DNA of 64,000 nt from an uncultured Alistipes sp. GTDB taxonomy: Bacteria > Bacteroidota > Bacteroidia > Bacteroidales > Rikenellaceae. The position numbers and the translations under genes are program-made. The notes beneath the pieces were generated by a model, which worked only from the letters and a program-made list of their open reading frames with translations, was not told where the DNA came from and ran no database searches. The DNA lies in NCBI GenBank assembly GCA_910587675.1, contig CAJUMU010000009.1, positions 1 to 64,000 on the forward strand. Direction: 5' to 3'. This document shows positions 46,182 to 53,068 of the stretch, one piece after another; the stretch's first letter is position 1, and every line of letters starts with the position of its first letter.

Positions 46182-46619
46182 CTATTCGGCCGCGGTCTCG
46201 CGCGCGAAACTGTAACGGTAACGGGCGTTGCCGTCTTGGCACTCGAGATACATGTTGGTGTCGGTCATGGTCGATATGCGTCCGACGAGCAGAACGTACT
46301 GCTTCTCGTTGTTGGTGCCGTAAAGCGTGAGGTAGGTAGCGTTCTCCTGCGGATCGAAGGTCAAAACCCACATCTTGTTGGAGAAGAAAGGCTCCCAGTG
46401 GCTGTTGCCGAGCGAATAGGACATATCGCTCTTGATGTCGATCTTGTCGCCCTGCACGATGTAGGCGTTGGCGGGAACCTCGGGCGAGATGCTCGTTACG
46501 ACCCACTTGCCCTGCACCAGATCTCCATAGCTGCTCTCGAACTCCTTCTTGCAGCTCGAAAGCGATATTACGGCCGTAATCGAAACGACCGAAACGATAA
46601 ACGCGAATATTCTTTTCAT
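46182..46619 (-). CDS. small lipocalin-like lipoprotein
   Basis: 145 residues. Lipoprotein signal peptide with lipobox SLSSC (about residues 19-23) followed by KKEFE, resembling the K-(D/E)2 surface-export signal of Bacteroidota. The mature part is about 120 residues of beta strands, with GKWVVTSISPE near the start and QGDKIDIKSDMSYSLG, a pattern of lipocalin-like DUF proteins. Function unknown. The start at 46619 is chosen because it opens the signal peptide. It has its own promoter and shares a terminator with the C25-like operon. Confidence 0.8.
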   Translation of the reverse strand: MKRIFAFIVSVVSITAVISLSSCKKEFESSYGDLVQGKWVVTSISPEVPANAYIVQGDKIDIKSDMSYSLGNSHWEPFFSNKMWVLTFDPQENATYLTLYGTNNEKQYVLLVGRISTMTDTNMYLECQDGNARYRYSFARETAAE

Positions 46620-46642
46620 AGCAATTAAATAATTAACGCAGG

Positions 46643-46673
46643 CAAAAATAGTAAAATCATCCCGAACGGCAAA
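46643..46673 (-). promoter_or_regulatory. consensus promoter of the small lipoprotein gene
   Basis: On the minus strand TTTG (46673-46670) and TATTTTTG (46650-46643) are 19 bases apart, a full consensus match, 23 bases before the start codon. Confidence 0.75.
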
Positions 46674-46692
46674 TTTTCCGCCGCCGCGCATT

Positions 46693-49137
46693 CTACTCCG
46701 TCGCGCCCGCCACGCGGTATTTGCCGCCCTTGCGCGTGGGGAACTCGGCCACGTACCAATCGCCCTCGCGGCGGGTCTCCGCCTTCGCGCCCTTTACGAC
46801 GATGGGGTTGCGGCTGCGCACGGCGCACCGTTCGCCCGCCGTCGAGACTATCTCGCCCGACACGACCTGTCCGTCGCGCCACTCCAACGCCACCTCGAAG
46901 CCTCCGCGGGCGCGCAGACCGCGATAGCTGCCGTCGCACCACGCCTCGGGCAGGGCGGGCAGCAGATCGATGCGGCCGCGCGCGGACTGTATGAGCATCT
47001 CGGCCACGCCCGCCGCGCCGCCGAAGTTGCCGTCGATCTGGAAAGGCGGGTGGGCGTCGAGCAGATTGGGGTAGGTGCCGCCTCCGCGGGCATCCTTGTC
47101 GTTGACGTAGGTGAGCAGCATGCGGTAGATGCGATACGCGTGATCACCGTCCAAAAGACGTGCCCAAAGGTTCACGCGCCAGCCCGTCGACCATCCCGTG
47201 GCCTTGTCGCCGCGCAATTCGAGCGAACGCGCGCTCGCGGCGGCCAGATCGGGCGTCGTCTCGGGCGATATGTGGTGCCCCGGGTAGAGACCTATCAGGT
47301 GCGACTGGTGGCGGTGGCGCGGCTCGGGATCCTCCCAGTCGTGATACCACTCCTGAAGATTGCCTTTGTGTCCGATTTGATAGGGGTAAATCTTATCCAA
47401 CGCGGCGGCGATCTTCGCCCGCAACTCGGCGTCGGCATCCAACTCGGCCGCCGCGGCCGCGGCGGCCGACAGACACTCGCGGATGATGGCCAGATCGGCC
47501 GTGGCGCCGTAAGAGGTCGTTCCCGCATAGCCGTCCGAGGTGAAGAAGTAGTTCTCGGGCGAGGTAGACGGCGAGGTCACCAGATTGCCCTGCTTGTCCT
47601 CCACCAGCCAGTCGAGGCAGAATTCCGCCGCACCCTTGAGCAGCGGATAGGCGCGCTCGGCGAGAAACTCGCGGTCGAGCGTGAAGAGGTAGTGCTCCCA
47701 GAGGTGGGTGCTGAGCCATGCGCCGCCCATCGGCCAGTTGGCCCACGACGGATCGCCCGTGAACTCGCCCACGGGATTCGACATGGCCCAGATGTCGGAG
47801 TTGTGGCAGGTGACCCAGCTGCCGCAGCCGTAATAGTTGCGCGCCGAGTGGCGGCCCGTTTGCGCGAGGTTGCCGATGAAGTCGAACAGAGGCTCGTGCA
47901 ACTCGGTGAGGTTGAGCACCTCGGCGGGCCAGTAGTTCTCCTCGGTATTGATGTTCACCGTGTAGTTGCTGTTCCACGGCGGCAGCAGCATGTCGTTCCA
48001 CAAACCCTGAAGGTTCATCGGCACGCCCTCGGTGCGCGAGGCCGAGATCATGAGGTAGCGGGCGAACTGGAAGTAGAGCATTTCCAGATTGTTGTCCTCG
48101 CCGCCCGCCGTGAGAGCTTTCAGACGCTCGTCGGTGGTAGCCGTCGCGACGGGTGCGCGCTCGCCCAGCTGGACGTCGACGCGGTCGAAGTACGAGGCGA
48201 AATCGGCGGTGTGACGCTTGCGCAGCGATTTGTAGTTCAGCTTCTCGGCCGCGGCCATCTGCTCGGCGGCCAAGGCGCGGTAGTCGCGTCCCTCCTTGGC
48301 GGGATCCTTGTCGAATCCGTTGAAGCTGGTGGCGACCGTGACGAGCAGCACGGCGTCGGTACAGCCCTCGAGCACGAGTTTGTCGCCCTCGCAACGCACC
48401 TCGCCGTCGGCCGAGACGACCTTCACGAGCGTCATGAAGTGCGTGCCGCGATTCTCGTCCCACGAGATCGTGCGGTCGCGCGCGATGTTATAGGGGGCAT
48501 ATCCGTCGACTGAGATCATGCCGTCGGCGGCCGTCGCCGCGAAACGCAATTGGCTGCGGAAACCGATCTTGCAGTCGAGCGCGCCGCGACGGTCGGCATG
48601 CAGGCGCACGGCCATAACCTTGTCGGGCGCCGAGACGAAATATTCGCGCGAGAAGCCCACGCCGTCGCGCGTGTAATTCACCTGCGACACGGCGCGGCTT
48701 ATGTCGAGTTCGCGGCTGTACGCCGTCGCTTCGCCGCCCTCGCCGAAGTCGAGCGTGAGGCCGCCTAACGGCGAATAGCTCTGCGAGAATTTGCCTTGCA
48801 GGCGTCGCTGCAAGCGGTCGGCCGCGCGGTAGTCCTCGCGTTCGAGGGCCTCGCGCACGGGGGCCAGACCCTCCGCCGCGGCAGTGGGGTCGATGTCGCG
48901 GTCGACGGGCTCGCCCGACCACAGGGTCAGCTCGTTGAGGTCGATGCGGTCACGCTCCACACCGCCGTATATCGTCGCGCCCATGCGGCCGTTGCCCATC
49001 ACCAAAGCCTCGATGAAGGCCTCGGCGGGTTCGTCGTACCACATGCGCCATCGCGCGTCGGACTTGGGTTCGCCGCAGGCCGCGACAGCCGCGACGAGCA
49101 ACGCTGCCGTCGACAGTAGCATAGGAAATTTTCTCAT
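46693..49137 (-). CDS. GH95 family alpha-L-fucosidase-like lipoprotein
   Basis: 814 residues. Lipobox VAAC near residue 21. An N-terminal beta-super-sandwich domain (about 28-270; EALVMGNGRMGATIYGG) precedes a linker and an (alpha/alpha)6 barrel (about 340-720), then a C-terminal beta domain. The NINTEENYWPAEV segment holds the paired Asn residues and QIDGNFGGAAGVAEM the catalytic Asp known from GH95 enzymes, so activity is likely. GH95 members hydrolyse alpha-1,2-L-fucosides or L-galactosides of host glycans and plant polymers. It is divergent from kdgK, with overlapping control regions. Confidence 0.92.
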   Translation of the reverse strand: MRKFPMLLSTAALLVAAVAACGEPKSDARWRMWYDEPAEAFIEALVMGNGRMGATIYGGVERDRIDLNELTLWSGEPVDRDIDPTAAAEGLAPVREALEREDYRAADRLQRRLQGKFSQSYSPLGGLTLDFGEGGEATAYSRELDISRAVSQVNYTRDGVGFSREYFVSAPDKVMAVRLHADRRGALDCKIGFRSQLRFAATAADGMISVDGYAPYNIARDRTISWDENRGTHFMTLVKVVSADGEVRCEGDKLVLEGCTDAVLLVTVATSFNGFDKDPAKEGRDYRALAAEQMAAAEKLNYKSLRKRHTADFASYFDRVDVQLGERAPVATATTDERLKALTAGGEDNNLEMLYFQFARYLMISASRTEGVPMNLQGLWNDMLLPPWNSNYTVNINTEENYWPAEVLNLTELHEPLFDFIGNLAQTGRHSARNYYGCGSWVTCHNSDIWAMSNPVGEFTGDPSWANWPMGGAWLSTHLWEHYLFTLDREFLAERAYPLLKGAAEFCLDWLVEDKQGNLVTSPSTSPENYFFTSDGYAGTTSYGATADLAIIRECLSAAAAAAAELDADAELRAKIAAALDKIYPYQIGHKGNLQEWYHDWEDPEPRHRHQSHLIGLYPGHHISPETTPDLAAASARSLELRGDKATGWSTGWRVNLWARLLDGDHAYRIYRMLLTYVNDKDARGGGTYPNLLDAHPPFQIDGNFGGAAGVAEMLIQSARGRIDLLPALPEAWCDGSYRGLRARGGFEVALEWRDGQVVSGEIVSTAGERCAVRSRNPIVVKGAKAETRREGDWYVAEFPTRKGGKYRVAGATE

Positions 49138-49188
49138 AATTCGATCGTTTACAGGTTAGAGTTATCGGCGGAGAAATGCTCCGCAATG

Positions 49189-49196
49189 CAAATATA
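49189..49196 (-). promoter_or_regulatory. -7 box of GH95 gene
   Basis: On the minus strand TATATTTG is a perfect TAnnTTTG, 51 bases before the ATG at 49137. The -33 box is unclear. A GCGGAG/CTCCGC inverted repeat (49168-49173 and 49179-49184) lies just downstream and could be an operator or a leader hairpin. Confidence 0.5.
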
Positions 49197-49260
49197 ATCA
49201 AAATTGTCCAACGCCCTCGGGGCGCGGGGAGAGGCACTTCGTTTTCTCGACTTTTTTTTA

Positions 49261-49268
49261 TAGTTTTG
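49261..49268 (+). promoter_or_regulatory. -7 box of kdgK operon
   Basis: TAGTTTTG is a perfect TAnnTTTG, with TTCG at 49238-49241 as an imperfect -33 box 19 bases upstream. The ATG of kdgK is 39 bases downstream. This is divergent from the GH95 promoter. Confidence 0.55.
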
Positions 49269-49307
49269 TGTTCGGTTAACTACCGACTAAAAATTCACAA
49301 CCGCATT

Positions 49308-50348
49308 ATGAGTAAAATTGTAACATTCGGAGAGATCATGTTGCGTCTGGCGACACCCGATCATCTCAGATTTTCGCAGGCCCGCGCGTTCAACGCGACT
49401 TTCGGCGGCGGCGAAGCCAACGTGGCCGTCTCGCTGGCCAACTACGGCGAGCGGGTCGACTTCGTCACGCGGCTGCCTCGCAACGACATCGCCGAGGCCT
49501 GCGTGGGCGAGTTGCGCCGTTACGGCGTGGGCGTCGACAACATCGTCTACGGAGGCGAACGCCTCGGCATCTACTTCCTCGAAACGGGAGCCGTGGCGCG
49601 CCCGAGCAAGGTGATCTACGACCGCGCCCATTCGTCGATCTCGACCATAGAGCGCGGCATGATCGACTGGGACGAGGTGTTCGAGGGCGCCGACTGGTTC
49701 CACTGGACGGGTATCACCCCCGCCGTAAGCGCCTCGGCCGCCGAGGTGTGTCTCGACGCGTGCCGCGCCGCCAACCGACTCGGCGTCACGGTATCGTGCG
49801 ACCTCAATTATCGCAAGAATCTGTGGAAATACGGCAAGAGCGCGTCGGAGGTGATGCCCGCGCTCACGGAGTGTTGCGACGTGATCCTCGGCAACGAGGA
49901 GGACGCCGAGAAGGTGTTCGGCATAAAGCCCGAGGGCTTCGACGCCGCCGCCACGGAGGGCAAGGTCGACGCCTCGTCGTTCCGCAGCGTCTGCGCGCAG
50001 CTCATGGCCCGATTCCCGCGCGCCAAAAAGGTGGTCGTCACCCTGCGCGGCTCGATCAACGCCGACCACAACACGTGGGGCGGCGTGCTGTACGACGGCG
50101 AGACGCTATATGAGTCGCCCCGTTACGACATCACTCATATCGTCGACCGCGTGGGCGGCGGCGACTCGTTCATGGGCGGGCTCATATACGGCCTGCGCAA
50201 CTTCGGGGGCGACGACCGACGCGCGCTCGAATTCGCGGTGGCCGCCTCGTGCCTCAAGCACACCATATACGGCGACTTCAACGCGGTGAGCGTCGCCGAG
50301 GTGGAGAACCTCATGAAGGGCGACGGCTCGGGCCGCGTGGCGAGATAA
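49308..50348 (+). CDS. kdgK: 2-dehydro-3-deoxygluconokinase (PfkB family)
   Basis: 346 residues. It phosphorylates 2-keto-3-deoxygluconate (KDG) to KDPG with ATP. The PfkB motifs are clear: FGGGEANVAVSLANYG (32-47) and DRVGGGDSFMGGL with catalytic Asp286. The LNYRKNLW segment is typical of KDG kinases. The frame is open upstream, but the ATG at 49308 starts the first strand (MSKIVTFGEIMLR). It lies before eda and an MFS transporter, so the three genes cover uptake and the last steps of hexuronate use. Confidence 0.95.
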   Translation: MSKIVTFGEIMLRLATPDHLRFSQARAFNATFGGGEANVAVSLANYGERVDFVTRLPRNDIAEACVGELRRYGVGVDNIVYGGERLGIYFLETGAVARPSKVIYDRAHSSISTIERGMIDWDEVFEGADWFHWTGITPAVSASAAEVCLDACRAANRLGVTVSCDLNYRKNLWKYGKSASEVMPALTECCDVILGNEEDAEKVFGIKPEGFDAAATEGKVDASSFRSVCAQLMARFPRAKKVVVTLRGSINADHNTWGGVLYDGETLYESPRYDITHIVDRVGGGDSFMGGLIYGLRNFGGDDRRALEFAVAASCLKHTIYGDFNAVSVAEVENLMKGDGSGRVAR

Positions 50349-50383
50349 AATCAATGTGTATCCGCACCGCTCTGCGGTGCTGT

Positions 50384-50427
50384 CTTCGGCGGCTCGCACC
50401 TTGGTGCGCCCCCCGCAGCCGCCGAAG
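50384..50427. repeat. nested palindrome, family R3 (inverted copy)
   Basis: CTTCGGCGGC (50384-50393) and GCCGCCGAAG (50418-50427) flank CGCACC-tt-GGTGCG. This matches the reverse complement of the element at 25438-25479. Confidence 0.7.
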
Positions 50428-50516
50428 ATATTATGCTCTCGGGCGGCAGCCTGCGGCCCGCGCGACTCTCGCGAGTCGCATTTTCCGACAAGACGAAACA
50501 TAAAACCAAATGCGAT

Positions 50517-50678
50517 TATATATTTTAATGTACCTGATTCGGAGCGTAGCGACCGAAGTCCCCTCCGAGGAGGGGATTTCGGGGAGGGGCAGATTTGTAA
50601 ACGCGGCCTGTGGCCGCGGGTAGACGACCATCGGGGCTGCTTTTACGACAATATGACGTCGGTACATTGAAATATATG
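50517..50678. mobile_element. possible MITE-like element with terminal inverted repeats
   Basis: An 18-base left arm ending AATGTACC (50517-50534) pairs with a right arm beginning GGTACATT (50661-50678) at 16 of 18 positions. The 162-base segment also holds CCCCTCC-ga-GGAGGGG (50560-50575) and GCGGCC-tgt-GGCCGC (50603-50617) hairpins. No coding content is visible. A target-site duplication is not clear, so the mobile origin is a proposal. Confidence 0.4.
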
Positions 50679-50696
50679 ATTGCCAAACAGAAAAAT

Positions 50697-51368
50697 ATGT
50701 CAAGATTTTCAAAGATAGAGGTCCTCGCGACCATGAAACGCACGGGCATGGTTCCCGTGTTCTACAACGCCGACGTCGAGATCTCCAAACGCGTGCTCAA
50801 GGCGTGCTACGACGGCGGCGTGCGCGCGTTCGAGTTCACCAACCGCGGCGATTTCGCCCACGAGATCTTCGGCGAGCTGAACCGTTGGGCTGCCGCGGAG
50901 TGTCTCGAAATGATCCTCGGCGCGGGCAGCGTCGTCGACGCACCCACTGCCGCGCTCTACATACAATTGGGCGCGGCGTTCATCGTCGGCCCGCTGTTCA
51001 ACCCCGACGTGGCGAAGGTGTGCAACCGCCGCTGCATCCCCTACACTCCCGGGTGCGGTTCGGTCTCGGAGATCGGCTTCGCGCAGGAGGCGGGATGCGA
51101 CCTGACGAAGATATTCCCCGCGGGAAATGTCGGCGGGCCCTCGTTCGTCAAGAACATCAAGGCACCCATGCCGTGGTCGATGCTCATGGCCACGGGCGCC
51201 GTGGAGCCCACCGAGGAGAACCTCGCGGCATGGTTCAAGGCGGGAGTGACGGTGGTGGGAATGGGCTCGAAACTCTTTCCGAAAGAGATCGTCGCGGCGG
51301 GCGACTGGCAGGCCGTGAGCGATCTGTGCCGCCGCGCGCTCGACATCATAGCCCGCGCCCGCGGATAA
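50697..51368 (+). CDS. eda: KDPG (2-dehydro-3-deoxyphosphogluconate) aldolase
   Basis: 223 residues. It splits KDPG into pyruvate and glyceraldehyde 3-phosphate. The Schiff-base Lys138 lies in LTKIFPAGN, the catalytic Glu46 in FEFTNR, and the TPGCGSVSE loop (117-125) is intact. The N-terminus MSRFSKIEVLATM matches Bacteroidota relatives, so I chose 50697; an in-frame ATG at 50676 lies inside the MITE-like right arm. It follows kdgK by 348 repeat-rich bases. Confidence 0.94.
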   Translation: MSRFSKIEVLATMKRTGMVPVFYNADVEISKRVLKACYDGGVRAFEFTNRGDFAHEIFGELNRWAAAECLEMILGAGSVVDAPTAALYIQLGAAFIVGPLFNPDVAKVCNRRCIPYTPGCGSVSEIGFAQEAGCDLTKIFPAGNVGGPSFVKNIKAPMPWSMLMATGAVEPTEENLAAWFKAGVTVVGMGSKLFPKEIVAAGDWQAVSDLCRRALDIIARARG

Positions 51369-51395
51369 CGCTTTCAAGAAACCTACACAAAAACT

Positions 51396-51456
51396 AACGT
51401 TTTCGATAAGCCGAGAGCAGAGCCGAACTTGTTCGGGCTATGCCGAGGCGAGAAAA
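51396..51456 (-). repeat. 61-base dispersed repeat, copy 3 (inverted)
   Basis: This is the reverse complement of the repeats at 7501 and 7627, with three base differences over 61. It ends 26 bases before the MFS transporter start codon, so it would be part of that gene's leader. Confidence 0.85.
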
Positions 51457-51482
51457 CGACTGTTGTAAAACGAACCGAACCT

Positions 51483-52931
51483 ATGACTCAAACGAATCGA
51501 AAAATGACATCCTACCGTTGGGTGATCTGCGGTCTGCTCTTTTTCGCCACGACCGTTAATTATCTCGACCGTCAGGTGCTCTCGCTCACGTGGGAGGACT
51601 TCATCCGTCCGGAATTCCACTGGACCAACCATCATTACGGCTGGGTGACGGGAATATTCTCGCTCGTATATGCCGTCGCCATGCTCTTCGCGGGCCGCAT
51701 CGTCGACAAGCTCGGCACCAAGCGCGGCTACATGTGGAGCATCGGCATCTGGTCGGCGGGCGCCTGCCTCCATGCGCTGTGCGGCGTGGCCACCGAGCAC
51801 ATCGTCGGCCTGCCCGACGCGGCGGCCTTGCGCGCCGTGGCCGAGAATGTCGATCTGGCGGCGAAGATCGCGCTGGTATCGCTCACTCTGTTCATCATGG
51901 CCCGTTGCGTGCTGGCCATCGGCGAGGCGGGCAACTTTCCCGCGGCGATAAAGGCCACCGCCGAGTATTTCCCCAAGAAGGATCGCGCGTACGCCACCAG
52001 CATATTTAACGCGGGTTCCACCATCGGCGCGCTCATAGCCCCTTTCGCCATCCCGACACTCGCCGCGCGCTTCGGATGGGAGGCGTCGTTCATCATCATC
52101 GGAGCCTTGGGCTTCGTGTGGATGGGATTCTGGCAGTTCCTATACAAGAAACCCGACCGCAACCCCGCCGTCGACGCTGCCGAGCTGGCCTACATCAACT
52201 CCGACACCGAGCAGGAGCGCGCCGAGTCCGAGAAAGCGGCCGCCGAGGCTGCCGCCGCGCCCAAAGTGTCGCTGTGGCGTTGCTTCGGCTATCGTCAGAC
52301 GTGGGCATTCATATCGGGCAAGGCCATAGCCGACGGAGTGTGGTGGTTCTATCTGTTCTGGATGCCGTCGTACCTTAAGAACGCGTGCGGCATGTCTTCG
52401 ACCAGCATCGAGTTCCAGATGGCGTTGGGCGTGCTGTACCTCATCGTCATGGTGTCGCTCTTCGGCGGCTACCTGCCGACCATCTTCATCGAACGCCGCA
52501 AGATGAACCCCTATGCGGGGCGCATGCGTGCCATGCTCATCTTCGCGTTCTTTCCCCTGCTGGCCCTGCTGGCGCAGCCGCTCGCGGGCTACTCCTACTG
52601 GTATCCCGTAATCATAGTCGGCATAGCGGGCGCCGCGCACCAGTCGTGGTCGGCCAACATATTCTCCACCGTGGGCGACATGTTCCCCAAATCGATGATT
52701 GCCACCATCACGGGTATCGGAGGAATGGCGGGAGGCATCGGCTCGTTCGGCATACAGACGGGCGCGGGCAGCCTCTTCGACTATGCCGCCGAGACCGATC
52801 TGGCGTTCCTCGGCTACCACGGCATCGAGGCGGGTTACATGATAGCCTTCTCGTTCTGCGCCGTGGCCTATCTGGCGAGCTGGGCCGCGATGAAGGCTTT
52901 CGTGCCGCACTACAAGCCCATAACGCTCTGA
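51483..52931 (+). CDS. MFS transporter, hexuronate (ExuT/ACS family) type
   Basis: 482 residues with about 12 membrane helices. The N-terminal TTVNYLDRQVLSLTWEDF helix, the loop GRIVDKLGTKRGY (MFS motif A) and AIGEAGNFPAAIKATAEYFPKKDRA are hallmarks of the anion:cation symporter family that includes ExuT. Bacteroidota proteins of this type import galacturonate or glucuronate; the neighbouring kdgK and eda support that. The frame is open upstream through the 61-base repeat; I chose the ATG at 51483. A terminator follows. Confidence 0.9.
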   Translation: MTQTNRKMTSYRWVICGLLFFATTVNYLDRQVLSLTWEDFIRPEFHWTNHHYGWVTGIFSLVYAVAMLFAGRIVDKLGTKRGYMWSIGIWSAGACLHALCGVATEHIVGLPDAAALRAVAENVDLAAKIALVSLTLFIMARCVLAIGEAGNFPAAIKATAEYFPKKDRAYATSIFNAGSTIGALIAPFAIPTLAARFGWEASFIIIGALGFVWMGFWQFLYKKPDRNPAVDAAELAYINSDTEQERAESEKAAAEAAAAPKVSLWRCFGYRQTWAFISGKAIADGVWWFYLFWMPSYLKNACGMSSTSIEFQMALGVLYLIVMVSLFGGYLPTIFIERRKMNPYAGRMRAMLIFAFFPLLALLAQPLAGYSYWYPVIIVGIAGAAHQSWSANIFSTVGDMFPKSMIATITGIGGMAGGIGSFGIQTGAGSLFDYAAETDLAFLGYHGIEAGYMIAFSFCAVAYLASWAAMKAFVPHYKPITL

Positions 52932-52953
52932 TCGCCGCACGACGACGAAGTGC

Positions 52954-52990
52954 GCCCCTGCCGATATTCTCGGCAGGGGCGTTTGCTTTT
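52954..52990 (+). terminator. terminator after the MFS gene
   Basis: GCCCCTGCCGA (52954-52964) pairs perfectly with TCGGCAGGGGC (52970-52980), followed by a T-rich tail. Confidence 0.85.
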
Positions 52991-53005
52991 CGGAGCGGGT
53001 GACAT

Positions 53006-53047
53006 AAAAAAACATCGGCCCGAACCTATGGAGAGTTCGGGCCGATG
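53006..53047 (-). terminator. terminator of the S46 peptidase gene
   Basis: On the minus strand a 13-bp stem (53047-53035 with 53025-53013) is followed by seven T residues (53012-53006). It lies 22 bases after the stop codon. Confidence 0.9.
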
Positions 53048-53068
53048 CCGTGAACGGAGCGCAAATAC

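Larger units (their letters stand above)
50349..50696. other. repeat-filled gap between kdgK and eda
   Basis: This 348-base stretch has no gene. It holds GCACCGC-tct-GCGGTGC (50364-50380), an R3 palindrome, a GACTC/GAGTC-type hairpin near 50464-50478, and a MITE-like segment ending just before the eda start. Whether kdgK transcripts read through to eda is open. Confidence 0.6.
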
